Assembly: GCA_016721735.1 (NCBI GenBank)
Contig: JADKHM010000001.1
Span: forward strand, 372,001 to 436,000
Reading direction: 5' to 3'
Length of the DNA stretch: 64,000 nucleotides
Source: Flavobacterium sp.
Lineage (GTDB): Bacteria > Bacteroidota > Bacteroidia > Flavobacteriales > Flavobacteriaceae
Below are positions 1 to 8,648 of the stretch, in pieces (position 1 is the stretch's first letter; each line of letters opens with the position of its first letter). The notes beneath the pieces were generated by a model, which was given only the letters and a program-made list of their open reading frames with translations, was not told the origin of the DNA and ran no database searches. A program made the position numbers and the translations under genes.

Positions 1-106
1 TAGCCTTTTTTTATCAATGGCAATTGATTCTCATTGGTAAATAGTAAATTAAATCTTAATTAAAGCATCAGGTATCAAAAGAGTTAAAAAAATACTTCTA
101 CGCTTA

Positions 107-2314
107 TTGCTTTTTCTACTGCTACTTCTTTTAGTACTTGGTATTGCTTTGACTTTGCCGGAAGTGCAAACTAGAATTGCACAATATGCCACCGAGAAAA
201 TCAATGCAGAATTTAAAACCGATATTCAAATTGAGCAAATTGCAGTAACTATTTACGGCGGTGTCAAGCTAAAGAAAGTGTTTATCAAAGATCATCACAA
301 AGATACCTTGATCTACGCCAATCGAATTACCACTAGTATTCTCGACCTAAACAAACTAATCAACGGGAAGTTAATTTTCGGTGATATTAGAATCGATCGT
401 TTGCTTCTGAACATGAAGACGTATAAAGGCGAGAATGACTCTAATCTCAATATGTTTATCGATCGATTTGACGACGGAAAACCTTCTTCTGGCAATTTTC
501 TGTTTACTTCCAAAAACATCAACTTGGCGAAAAGCAGGTTAGTGGTCATCGATGAAAATCGCGAGGTTCCTAAAGATGTTGATTTTACAAAACTCAATGC
601 ACAACTCAGCGATTTTATGATAAAAGGCCCCAATGTGACCTCCAATATCGAAGAAATGTCTTTTCAAGACCATCGTGGTTTATTCGTCAAAAATTTAAAA
701 TCAAAATTTAGTTATACCAAAAAACAAATTCTGCTCAACGACTTAGCTATTCTAACTGGTGGATCCTATTTTCAAGGAAATGCAGCGCTAACGTACAAGC
801 GCGAAGATTTTAGTGATTTTAATAACAAAGTGCATTTTGATATCTTAGTTAATAAAGCGTCATTGGCCACAAATGATATTTTCTATTTCTACGATGAAAT
901 CGGGAAAAACCAGAAATTTTCATTGAAAGCGCATATAACAGGTACATTGAATGACCTGACTGCAAAAAACATGAATTTGATCGATACCAAAAACTCGCAA
1001 ATTGTTGGAAACGTCAATTTTAGAAATCTGTTCGGAAATTCCAATCAACCTTTCTACATGAAAGGAAATTTTACGAAAGTCGCTTCTAATTATAAAAACT
1101 TAATCAAGTTATTGCCAAATGTATTGGGAACAAAACTGCCTTCGTCACTAGACAAATTTGGTCAGTTTACCATTCGTGGAAATGCGGAAATAACAACGAA
1201 AACGATTGTTACGGATTTTTATATGACCACGGCGCTGGGTAATATCCAATCAGATTTGAGCATGAACAATATCGACAATATTGACAATGCCAATTATACA
1301 GGAAATATCATCTTAGAAGAATTTAATATTGGCTCATTTACAGGAGAAAAAAAATTAGGCAAAGTGACGCTGAATATTGATGTTGATGGACAAGGATTCA
1401 AACAAAAAAATCTAAACACTACTTTTTCAGGGGATGTCTATAAAATCCGCTACAATGATTATACCTACACCAAAGTAATTGTAGATGGAAAATTCAAAAA
1501 TCCAATTTTCACGGGGAAAGTCTTTATCAATGACCCAAATCTGTTTATGGATTTTAAAGGGCTGGTGAATTTGAGCAAGAAAGATATTGCTTACAATTTC
1601 CAAACAACCATCGATTACGCCAATTTACGACAACTGAATTTTGTGAAAAGCGATTCTATTGCGGTGCTCAAAGGGGAAGTGAACCTCAATATTCTTGGCA
1701 ATAATTTGGATGATTTGAAGGGAGATGTACATTTTGGGCAAACTTCATATCAAAACAGCCAAAACAATTACTACTTCGAAGAGTTTTCGTTGCATTCTAG
1801 TTTTGACGCTGAAAACGTGAGAACGATTGCCATCGAATCACCAGATATCATTCAGGGAAAGGTGGTTGGAAAATTTAAAATTGGTCTCTTAAAGAAAATG
1901 TTAGAGAACTCAGCAGGTAGTTTATATGCCAATTATTCTAGAAATCCTATTCAAAAAGGCCAATATTTGAAGTTTGATTTTAGCGTTGACAGCAAAATCA
2001 TAGAGGTCTTTTATCCTGGGGTTGATATCGGGAAAGACACGAAAATGCGTGGCGCAATCGATTCTGATACGGATGATTTTAAGTTCAATTTTTCGTCACC
2101 AACGATTAAAGCTTACGGAAACACTTTTGATAATATTAAAGTCGACATCGACAATAAAAACCCGCTATACAACGCATATGTTTCCTTAGATTCCATTAAA
2201 ACGAAGTACTACAAAGCCCGTGATTTTAGTTTAATTAATATTACCACAAAGATACCTTGTTCCTGCGAACGGAATTTAAAGGCGGCGATACTGGCAAAGA
2301 TGCCTTTTCATTGA
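107..2314 (+). CDS. tamB: TamB-like translocation/assembly module, N-terminal part (frameshifted gene)
   Basis: N-terminal two thirds of a very large envelope protein of the TamB/DUF490 (AsmA-like) family, which forms a periplasm-spanning bridge for lipid transport or outer-membrane protein assembly. It begins with a hydrophobic anchor followed by LPEVQTRIAQYATEKIN, typical of flavobacterial TamB, then repetitive beta-strand sequence. The start is uncertain: TTG at 107 lies inside the hydrophobic segment, and the frame is open upstream to about position 53 (IKRVKKILLRLL), so an upstream or non-ATG start is likely. The reading frame is lost after KARDFSLINITTK near 2250. The homologous continuation HKDTLFLRTEFKGGD is in another frame, and a second shift near 2317 leads into the downstream segment. 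Apart from the indels the gene looks intact. Confidence 0.8.
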   Translation: MLFLLLLLLVLGIALTLPEVQTRIAQYATEKINAEFKTDIQIEQIAVTIYGGVKLKKVFIKDHHKDTLIYANRITTSILDLNKLINGKLIFGDIRIDRLLLNMKTYKGENDSNLNMFIDRFDDGKPSSGNFLFTSKNINLAKSRLVVIDENREVPKDVDFTKLNAQLSDFMIKGPNVTSNIEEMSFQDHRGLFVKNLKSKFSYTKKQILLNDLAILTGGSYFQGNAALTYKREDFSDFNNKVHFDILVNKASLATNDIFYFYDEIGKNQKFSLKAHITGTLNDLTAKNMNLIDTKNSQIVGNVNFRNLFGNSNQPFYMKGNFTKVASNYKNLIKLLPNVLGTKLPSSLDKFGQFTIRGNAEITTKTIVTDFYMTTALGNIQSDLSMNNIDNIDNANYTGNIILEEFNIGSFTGEKKLGKVTLNIDVDGQGFKQKNLNTTFSGDVYKIRYNDYTYTKVIVDGKFKNPIFTGKVFINDPNLFMDFKGLVNLSKKDIAYNFQTTIDYANLRQLNFVKSDSIAVLKGEVNLNILGNNLDDLKGDVHFGQTSYQNSQNNYYFEEFSLHSSFDAENVRTIAIESPDIIQGKVVGKFKIGLLKKMLENSAGSLYANYSRNPIQKGQYLKFDFSVDSKIIEVFYPGVDIGKDTKMRGAIDSDTDDFKFNFSSPTIKAYGNTFDNIKVDIDNKNPLYNAYVSLDSIKTKYYKARDFSLINITTKIPCSCERNLKAAILAKMPFH

Positions 2315-2375
2315 ATTTTATCACACGATTGATGCGGCAAGACAAAACGTTGTAGGTATTCAAAAATCCGAACTG

Positions 2376-4562
2376 ATGTTCAATGATTTTCTTTGGTATT
2401 TGAATGAAAACGACAACGATAGTAATAAGATTGTCTTCGACAAGAAGTTTCAAAAATTTAATGTAAACGATATTGTACTATCGCACGAAAATCAGAAAGT
2501 ACAGATTGCAGGCGATTTATTAGGCAAAACCTACAAAGACCTAAGTGTCAACTTTACGGAAGTGCAATTGGATAAACTCCTGCCTCAATTAGATCGATTT
2601 AAAATCAATGGTGCCCTCAATGGCGTCGCACATCTCAAGCAAATTGATGCGATTTACCAACCAACTTCATCCCTAAAAATAAATAATTTAGAAGTTAATG
2701 ATGTGGCATTAGGAAATATGAATTTAGATATTAAAGGAAATGAGAATTTTCAAAAATTTTATTTGAATTCTTCCATAGAAAATGAAAACGTCGAATCCTT
2801 TACTGCTGATGGAAGTTTTGATGTTGTTGATGATAAGACAGAAATTGATCTCAATCTGAATTTTAATGATTTCAACTTGGGGATTTTGAGTTCTTTTGGT
2901 GGTACAGTAATTAGCAATATCAGAGGATTTGCATCGGGTCGAGCTAATATTTCTGGTAGTCTGCCAACCATTGATGTCAACGGACGACTTTTTGTAGACA
3001 ATGCCGGCTTAGGAATTCCGTATCTGAATACTGATTATAAAATTGGAAACAAAGCCATTGTCGATGTAACAGAAAGGAAGTTTATCATTCGAAACGCCGA
3101 AATTGAAGATACAAAATATCATACTGTTGGTAGGTTAGATGGAAGTATTATTCATTCTAATTTTTCGGATTGGAATCTCGACTTAAATCTAAGTTCAAGC
3201 AGAATTTTAGCGCTAGATACTAAAGACAGCGAAGACGCAGCTTATTTTGGAACCGCCTATATGGATGGGCAAGCAACCATCACAGGTCCAATCACCAAGC
3301 TCTTTATCAAAGTGGATGGAAAATCGGAAAAAGGAACAGCCATCAAAATACCGATTAATGATGCTGAAGCTACTGGAGATAATAATTACATTCATTTTAT
3401 CACTGCGAGCGAAAAGCAGAATATCGACAAGGGAATTACCGAAAAAGTAAAGAAATATGATGGGGTTGAACTGGAGTTTAATTTTGATATTACGCCAGAG
3501 GCCGAAATAGAGATTATCCTCGATCGAAATTCTGGTCATGGAATGAAAGGCAAAGGCTTCGGGTCGCTTTTGTTCAAGATAAACACGCTCGGCAAGTTCA
3601 ATATGTGGGGCGACTTTCAAGCCTACGAAGGAACTTATAACTTCAAATATGGCGGAATTATCAACAAACAGTTCTCCATCAAAAAAGGTGGTTCAGTTGT
3701 TTGGGAAGGTGACCCGATGAGAGCCATTCTAAATCTCGAAGCAGTTTATAAAACTACGGCAAATCCAGCCTTATTAATTGAAAACCCATCATTCAACAAG
3801 AAAGTTGATGTTGAAGTTGTCATCGGAATCAAAGGAAATCTGAGTAATCCAAGTCCGGAATTTACGATTAATTTTCCAACAGTTAGCTCTGTACTTAAAT
3901 CTGAAATTCAAACCAAATTAGACGACAAAGATGTTCGACAAAAACAAGCCTTAATCCTTTTATCTACAGGTAATTTCTTAAGTCCAGATGGAATTAATCA
4001 AACGTCCATCACGAATAACTTGTATGAAAAGGTTGGTGATATTTTTGGCTCGATTCTGAATAATGACGGCGACAAAATTACCGTTGGTGTCGATCTAGTG
4101 TCCGCAGATAGAAACCCTGGGCGAGAAACCGACGGACGAGTAGGAGTAACCGTTACAACCAAAGTCAATGAAAGAATTAGTATTAATGGAAAACTTGGTG
4201 TTCCAGTTGGCGGAGTAAACGAGTCTGCTATTGTTGGTGATGTTGAAATTCAATATAGAGTCAACGATGATGGGACTTTAAGTTTACATGTATTTAATAA
4301 GGAAAATGACATTAATTATATTGGACAAGGAATCGGATATACGCAAGGAATTGGGTTGAATTATCAAGTCGATTTTACAACCTTCAAACAACTACTTCAC
4401 AAGATTTTTAAAAATCAAAAGATTGAATTAGCTCCAAAAGCCGCAAAGGCGACAGACGATTCTAATATATTGCCAGATTATATCAATTTCGACAGCAAAG
4501 AAAAAGATAACGAAAAGAAACCTGAAAAAGTCAATTCTGAGGCAATTCCAACCGAAGATTAA
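2376..4562 (+). CDS. tamB: TamB-like translocation/assembly module, C-terminal part
   Basis: Continuation of the gene starting near 107. Coding similarity in this frame begins at about 2319 (YHTIDAARQNVVGIQKSE), upstream of the first ATG at 2376, so the ATG is not a real start. The segment carries the conserved C-terminal TamB domain: KGKGFGSLLFKINTLGKFNMWGDFQAYEGTYNF, then beta-strand repeats with FTINFPTVSSVLKSEIQTKLDD and ALILLSTGNFLSP, and an acidic, lysine-rich tail. Restoring one base near 2250 and one T near 2317 joins both parts into a single protein of roughly 1,480 residues, the usual size for Bacteroidetes TamB. No terminator with a T-tract follows; pfkA starts 155 bases downstream. 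Confidence 0.8.
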   Translation: MFNDFLWYLNENDNDSNKIVFDKKFQKFNVNDIVLSHENQKVQIAGDLLGKTYKDLSVNFTEVQLDKLLPQLDRFKINGALNGVAHLKQIDAIYQPTSSLKINNLEVNDVALGNMNLDIKGNENFQKFYLNSSIENENVESFTADGSFDVVDDKTEIDLNLNFNDFNLGILSSFGGTVISNIRGFASGRANISGSLPTIDVNGRLFVDNAGLGIPYLNTDYKIGNKAIVDVTERKFIIRNAEIEDTKYHTVGRLDGSIIHSNFSDWNLDLNLSSSRILALDTKDSEDAAYFGTAYMDGQATITGPITKLFIKVDGKSEKGTAIKIPINDAEATGDNNYIHFITASEKQNIDKGITEKVKKYDGVELEFNFDITPEAEIEIILDRNSGHGMKGKGFGSLLFKINTLGKFNMWGDFQAYEGTYNFKYGGIINKQFSIKKGGSVVWEGDPMRAILNLEAVYKTTANPALLIENPSFNKKVDVEVVIGIKGNLSNPSPEFTINFPTVSSVLKSEIQTKLDDKDVRQKQALILLSTGNFLSPDGINQTSITNNLYEKVGDIFGSILNNDGDKITVGVDLVSADRNPGRETDGRVGVTVTTKVNERISINGKLGVPVGGVNESAIVGDVEIQYRVNDDGTLSLHVFNKENDINYIGQGIGYTQGIGLNYQVDFTTFKQLLHKIFKNQKIELAPKAAKATDDSNILPDYINFDSKEKDNEKKPEKVNSEAIPTED

Positions 4563-4717
4563 GCAAATGGGCTTTCCATTAATTGCCAATACCAACGTTT
4601 GATAACTAAAAACTTATTAACGAAAACGATTGAATTTTGAGAATACTAACAAAGTATCCAAAATCGTGGTCTTTTTGTGTAAGATGTTTGCTAATTTTAC
4701 ATTTTAATTGTCTAAAA

Positions 4718-5704
4718 ATGTTAAAAATCATAAAAAAGATAGGAGTGCTAACTTCAGGTGGAGATTCGCCAGGTATGAATGCAGCAATCCGATCAGTAGT
4801 CCGTACTTGTGCTTATCATAACGTAGAATGTATTGGTATTTACAGAGGATATCAAGGCATGATTGAAGGCGACTTCAAGGAAATGGGGCCACGAAGTGTA
4901 AACAATATCGTCAACAAAGGCGGAACTATACTTAAATCAGCACGTTCTAAAGAATTTATGACTGCAGAAGGCAGAAAGAAAGCCTACGATCACCTTAAGG
5001 CTTCCAATGTCGATGCCTTAGTGGTAATTGGTGGAGACGGAAGTTTTACTGGAGCGGAGGTATTTAACAACGAATACCATTTTCCAGTAATGGGAATTCC
5101 AGGCACCATCGATAATGATATCTACGGAACCAGCCATACTTTAGGATACGACACCGCACTCAATACCGTGGTAGAAGTTATAGATAAAATTCGTGACACC
5201 GCCAGCTCACACAACCGATTGTTTTTTGTTGAAGTTATGGGGCGAGATGCGGGTCATATCGCATTAAACGCAGGAATCGGAGCTGGAGCAGAAGAAATAT
5301 TAATTCCAGAAGAAGACTTAGGATTAGAAAGACTTTTAGAGTCGCTAAAGAAAAGTAAGGCTTCAGGAAAATCTTCGAGTATCGTGGTCATTGCTGAAGG
5401 TGACAAAATCGGAAAGAATGTATTTGAATTAAAAGACTACGTAGAAACAAATCTACCTGAATACGATGTCCGTGTTTCCGTTCTTGGACACATGCAACGA
5501 GGAGGTGCGCCTTCGTGTTTCGACAGAGTATTAGCCAGTCGTCTTGGCGTAAAAGCAGTTGAATCGTTGTTGGAAGGAAAATCAAATTTTATGGTTGGAT
5601 TGTTAAACGACAAAGTTTCATTAACACCTTTAGAGCAAGCTATTAAAGGTCACACCGAAATTGATCGTGAATTACTGCGCGTGTCCGACATCATGTCGAC
5701 CTAA
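4718..5704 (+). CDS. pfkA: 6-phosphofructokinase
   Basis: ATP-dependent phosphofructokinase, converting fructose 6-phosphate to fructose 1,6-bisphosphate in glycolysis; cytoplasmic. The 328-residue length fits the bacterial PfkA family. Visible motifs: GGDSPGMNAAIR (from residue 14, ATP site), IGGDGSFTGA near 105, the catalytic loop PGTIDNDI near 128 with the base Asp, MGRDAGHIA, and LGHMQRGGAPSCFDR near 257. The frame is open upstream to a TTG at 4637, but the family start matches the ATG at 4718 (MLKIIKKIGVLTSGG), and the upstream stretch has no family character. A weak promoter-like pair (TTG 4675-4677, TAATTTTA 4692-4699, short spacer) lies just before. It groups with gapA and mgsA in a glycolytic set. 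Confidence 0.96.
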   Translation: MLKIIKKIGVLTSGGDSPGMNAAIRSVVRTCAYHNVECIGIYRGYQGMIEGDFKEMGPRSVNNIVNKGGTILKSARSKEFMTAEGRKKAYDHLKASNVDALVVIGGDGSFTGAEVFNNEYHFPVMGIPGTIDNDIYGTSHTLGYDTALNTVVEVIDKIRDTASSHNRLFFVEVMGRDAGHIALNAGIGAGAEEILIPEEDLGLERLLESLKKSKASGKSSSIVVIAEGDKIGKNVFELKDYVETNLPEYDVRVSVLGHMQRGGAPSCFDRVLASRLGVKAVESLLEGKSNFMVGLLNDKVSLTPLEQAIKGHTEIDRELLRVSDIMST

Positions 5705-5785
5705 ATAAAAATAACTAGAAATTAAATCATTACTATAATCGGCACAAAGTAAAACGCTTACTGCCCAAAGCAAATTTTAAAAAAA

Positions 5786-6790
5786 ATGTCAAAAGTAAAA
5801 TTAGGAATTAACGGTTTCGGTAGAATTGGAAGAATAGTTTTCAGAGAATCTTGCAACAGAGATAATATAGAAGTAGTAGCGATCAATGATTTACTAGATG
5901 TAAACCATTTGGCTTATCTTCTAAAATATGATTCGGTTCACGGTCGTTTCAACGGAACTGTTGAAGTCAAAGAAGGAAAATTATACGTAAACGGAAGAAA
6001 TATTCGAATCACTGCCGAAAAAGATCCATCAACATTAAAGTGGGATGAAGTAGGAGCAGACGTTGTAGCAGATTGTACCGGAATTTTCACCACATTAGAG
6101 ATGGCACAAGCCCACATCAAAGGTGGTGCGAAAAAAGTAGTCATCTCTGCGCCATCTGCAGACGCGCCAATGTTCGTCATGGGTGTCAATCACCTCAATG
6201 CAACAGCGGCAGATACCATTGTTTCTAATGCGTCGTGCACGACCAACTGTTTAGCGCCTTTAGCAAAAGTAATCAATGATAATTTCGGGATTGTTGAAGC
6301 ATTAATGACTACAGTTCACGCCACAACATCAACGCAAATGACAGCTGACGGTCCGTCTAGAAAAGATTGGAGAGGCGGAAGAGCAGCGAGCGTTAATATT
6401 ATTCCATCTTCTACAGGTGCCGCAAAAGCAGTAGGAAAAGTAATTCCAGAACTCAACGGAAAATTAACGGGCATGTCATTCCGTGTTCCTACCGTTGACG
6501 TTTCTGTAGTAGATTTGACAGTTAAAGTCGCAAAAGAAACTTCTTATGAAGAAATCATGAGTGTACTAAAAAAGGCTTCCGAAACAGACCTAAAAGGAAT
6601 CCTTGGTTACACAGAAGATGACGTCGTTTCTCAAGATTTCGTATCCGATTCACGCACTTCAATTGTCGATGCGAAAGCGGGAATTGGCCTAAATTCTACC
6701 TTTTTCAAAATCGTATCATGGTACGATAACGAATATGGTTATTCAAGCAAACTAATCGATTTGTCAGTACATATTGCTGGCTTAAAATAA
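5786..6790 (+). CDS. gapA: type I glyceraldehyde-3-phosphate dehydrogenase
   Basis: Phosphorylating GAPDH, converting glyceraldehyde 3-phosphate, NAD+ and phosphate to 1,3-bisphosphoglycerate. The 334-residue protein shows the Rossmann start GINGFGRIGR, the active-site block SNASCTTNCLAP near residue 147-158 (nucleophilic Cys about 151), VHATTSTQ, PSSTGAAKAVGKV, and the C-terminal WYDNEYGYSSKL. The ATG follows an A-rich stretch typical of flavobacterial ribosome entry sites. It lies 81 bases after pfkA in the same direction and is followed by a perfect 11-bp terminator hairpin, so pfkA-gapA may be one unit. Confidence 0.97.
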   Translation: MSKVKLGINGFGRIGRIVFRESCNRDNIEVVAINDLLDVNHLAYLLKYDSVHGRFNGTVEVKEGKLYVNGRNIRITAEKDPSTLKWDEVGADVVADCTGIFTTLEMAQAHIKGGAKKVVISAPSADAPMFVMGVNHLNATAADTIVSNASCTTNCLAPLAKVINDNFGIVEALMTTVHATTSTQMTADGPSRKDWRGGRAASVNIIPSSTGAAKAVGKVIPELNGKLTGMSFRVPTVDVSVVDLTVKVAKETSYEEIMSVLKKASETDLKGILGYTEDDVVSQDFVSDSRTSIVDAKAGIGLNSTFFKIVSWYDNEYGYSSKLIDLSVHIAGLK

Positions 6791-6804
6791 AATAGTACAT
6801 TTAC

Positions 6805-6842
6805 GAAGTCCCATTTTTCATCAATGGGACTTCTATTTTTTA
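6805..6842 (+). terminator. intrinsic terminator after gapA
   Basis: Perfect 11-bp inverted repeat GAAGTCCCATT / AATGGGACTTC (6805-6815 and 6823-6833) with a 7-base loop, followed by a T-rich tail. It lies 15 bases after the gapA stop and directly before dispersed-repeat copy 1. Confidence 0.9.
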
Positions 6843-6920
6843 GGAGCTATTCCCGCTATTCGTTCCAATCTTTTCTGCCGAACAACGGCACAAAAGGATT
6901 TCACTGCTATCGGGGCTAGG
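6841..6920 (+). repeat. dispersed structured intergenic repeat, copy 1
   Basis: Begins TAGGAGC and ends CGGGGCTAGG. AGC-TATT-CCCG at the 5' end can pair with CGGG-GCT at the 3' end. The interior has TCTTTT/AAAAGGAT flanks around a small hairpin (TGCCG/CGGCA). Further copies lie at 25383-25504 (+), 35357-35430 (-) and 47678-47816 (-). This copy follows the gapA terminator in the sense direction. The general look recalls flavobacterial intergenic RNA candidates such as Flavo-1; that identity is a guess from memory. Confidence 0.75.
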
Positions 6921-7036
6921 CACCTGTTCAAAATTCAAAATTCGTTAATCGTTATTCAACCTTCAAACGAATCAAAAAAATGTTGAACAACGAACAAAGA
7001 ACAACGAACATTGAAGTAAAAAACCAACTCAAAAAA

Positions 7037-7888
7037 ATGAAACTACTCGTAGACAGTGGCTCCACCAAAGCCGATTGGATTGCCATCGATGAATCAGGAA
7101 AGGTGCTATTTACAACGCAAACCTTGGGTTTAAATCCAGAAGTTTTGACGAAAGAAGAAATCATTCATCGCCTTGATGACAAATTTGATATTTCTCACAA
7201 TAAGGACAAAGCCAGTCATTTGTTCTTTTACGGCGCCGGTTGTGGAACTGATAGAATGAAGGAGTTCTTAACCAATGTATTCATCGAATATTTTAGCAAA
7301 GCCGCCGTGACTGTTCATGAAGATACGTATGCAGCAGTTTATGCTACCACACCAAAAGACGAGAAAGCCATTGTTTGTATTCTAGGAACAGGTTCAAATT
7401 GTAGTTATTTTGACGGAAAAATATTGCATCAAAAAGTACAATCCTTAGGTTATATCGCTATGGATGATTGCTCTGGAAACAGATTTGGAAGACATATGTT
7501 GCGAGGCTATTATTTCAAAAAAATGCCTACTGAATTAGCCAAAGAATTTGAAGAAGAATACAATGTAGATCCAGATTACATTAAGAACAATCTCTACAAA
7601 GAACCAAATCCAAATGCCTATTTAGCCACATTTGCGAAGTTTCTTATTAAGCACAAAGACAATCCATATTGCAAAAATATTATTCATGCGGAGATGAAAG
7701 ATTTTGCAGAAAATTACATCATGCAATTTGACAATTGTCGCGACGTGTTGGTTCATTTTGTCGGTTCCATTGCGTTCTACTTGAAAGACGAGCTCGAAGA
7801 AGTTTTGGAAAAGTATGACATTAAAGTAGGTAACGTACTGCGAAGACCAATCGACGGTTTGATTGCGTATCATATTTTGAACAAATAA
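7037..7888 (+). CDS. BadF/BadG/BcrA/BcrD-type ATPase family sugar kinase (N-acetylglucosamine kinase-like)
   Basis: Member of the ASKHA (actin-like ATPase) superfamily, BadF/BadG branch. In this branch, stand-alone enzymes of about 285 residues phosphorylate N-acetylglucosamine or related amino sugars. The phosphate-1 motif LLVDSGSTKADW is at the N-terminus, the phosphate-2-like ILGTGSNCSYFDG near residue 115, followed by MDDCSGNRFGRHMLRGYYF. The start was placed at the ATG at 7037 because the sequence upstream (from 6980) is repetitive low-complexity intergenic DNA and MKLLVDSGSTKADW is where the family begins. mgsA follows after 7 bases, so they are probably co-transcribed. The exact sugar substrate cannot be read from sequence. 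Confidence 0.85.
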   Translation: MKLLVDSGSTKADWIAIDESGKVLFTTQTLGLNPEVLTKEEIIHRLDDKFDISHNKDKASHLFFYGAGCGTDRMKEFLTNVFIEYFSKAAVTVHEDTYAAVYATTPKDEKAIVCILGTGSNCSYFDGKILHQKVQSLGYIAMDDCSGNRFGRHMLRGYYFKKMPTELAKEFEEEYNVDPDYIKNNLYKEPNPNAYLATFAKFLIKHKDNPYCKNIIHAEMKDFAENYIMQFDNCRDVLVHFVGSIAFYLKDELEEVLEKYDIKVGNVLRRPIDGLIAYHILNK

Positions 7889-7895
7889 CAATATA

Positions 7896-8270
7896 ATGGA
7901 AATTGCCATCATTGCGCACGACAGAATGAAAGCTGATATGGTACAGTTCTTAAACAAGAACAAAGCAATTTTACATCAAGAACATATTCGTTTGATTGCA
8001 ACCGGCACAACCGGTGGACAAGCTGAAAATGCGGGATTTAAAGTCAAAAGAATGCTATCAGGTCCAATGGGTGGCGACGCACAGATTGCGGCTAGAGTAG
8101 CAGAAGGAAAAACCAAGATGGTATTGTTTTTTAAAGATCCGAATTCAAGTCACCCACACGAGGTAGATATCAATATGTTGATTCGCGTTTGCGATGTGCA
8201 TAATGTACCTTTAGCCACCAATGAAGCGACAGCGCAATTATTGCTCAATGCTATCGCGTTGCCATCATAG
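7896..8270 (+). CDS. mgsA: methylglyoxal synthase
   Basis: Converts dihydroxyacetone phosphate to methylglyoxal plus phosphate, a bypass that relieves phosphate limitation when triose phosphates accumulate. The 124 residues match the compact MgsA fold: AIIAHDRMKADM at the start, the phosphate-binding TGTTGG, and the catalytic region SGPMGGDAQIAARVAEG with its Asp, then FFKDPNSSHPHEVDI. It sits 7 bases behind the sugar kinase and close to pfkA and gapA, which fits a role at the triose-phosphate node. Its last 20 bases overlap the 3' end of the convergent ridA gene. Confidence 0.95.
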   Translation: MEIAIIAHDRMKADMVQFLNKNKAILHQEHIRLIATGTTGGQAENAGFKVKRMLSGPMGGDAQIAARVAEGKTKMVLFFKDPNSSHPHEVDINMLIRVCDVHNVPLATNEATAQLLLNAIALPS

Positions 8271-8631
8271 CAATTTCTATATTAACGAACTTAGGCAAAG
8301 CTGCCACTTGAACCGTTTCTCTTGCAGGAGCGGTTTCTTCATTAAAATACTTAGTGTACACGGCGTTGATTTTTGCAAAATCATGCATGTTGGTAATGAA
8401 AATGGTCGTCTTAAATACATTTTCAAAAGTCATTTCTGCTGCTTCCAAAAGTGCTTTTAAGTTTTGCATTACTTGTTCCGTTTCCGCTTCAATACTATCT
8501 AGAACCAATTCCATCGTAGAAGGATTCAGAGCAATTTGTCCTGAAGTATACAAAGTATCCCCAACCATCACCGCTTGACTATAAGGACCAATTGGTGCAG
8601 GTGCATTTTTGGTATAAATGATTTTTTTCAT
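8251..8631 (-). CDS. ridA: RidA family deaminase (reactive enamine/imine detoxification)
   Basis: Rid-family protein that hydrolyses reactive 2-aminoacrylate-type enamines to keto acids and ammonia. The 126-residue sequence has the hallmark N-terminus IIYTKNAPAPIGPYSQAV, the LYTSGQIALNP segment and the C-terminal VQVAALPKFVNIEIAMMA, in which the catalytic Arg of canonical RidA (R-x-x-x-x-V-x-x-L-P) is conserved as RETVQVAALP. The start at 8631 follows the family N-terminus; the upstream in-frame codons overlap the lptD end and look non-coding. It is 17 bases downstream of lptD on the same strand, hence probably co-transcribed, and it converges on mgsA with a 20-base overlap. Confidence 0.93.
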   Translation of the reverse strand: MKKIIYTKNAPAPIGPYSQAVMVGDTLYTSGQIALNPSTMELVLDSIEAETEQVMQNLKALLEAAEMTFENVFKTTIFITNMHDFAKINAVYTKYFNEETAPARETVQVAALPKFVNIEIAMMATR

Positions 8632-8648
8632 GTAAAGAATAATTTTTA

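Noticed and set aside
4563..4600. Terminator after tamB (AATGG/CCATT hairpin)
   Set aside because: The stem is only 5 bp and lacks a T-tract.
4637..4717. N-terminal extension of pfkA from a TTG at 4637
   Set aside because: The 27 extra residues have no family character and the known enzyme begins at the ATG at 4718.
6841..6920. A CRISPR or attachment site, because of the repeated sequence
   Set aside because: The four copies are far apart, in both orientations, with no spacer array, cas genes or integrase nearby.
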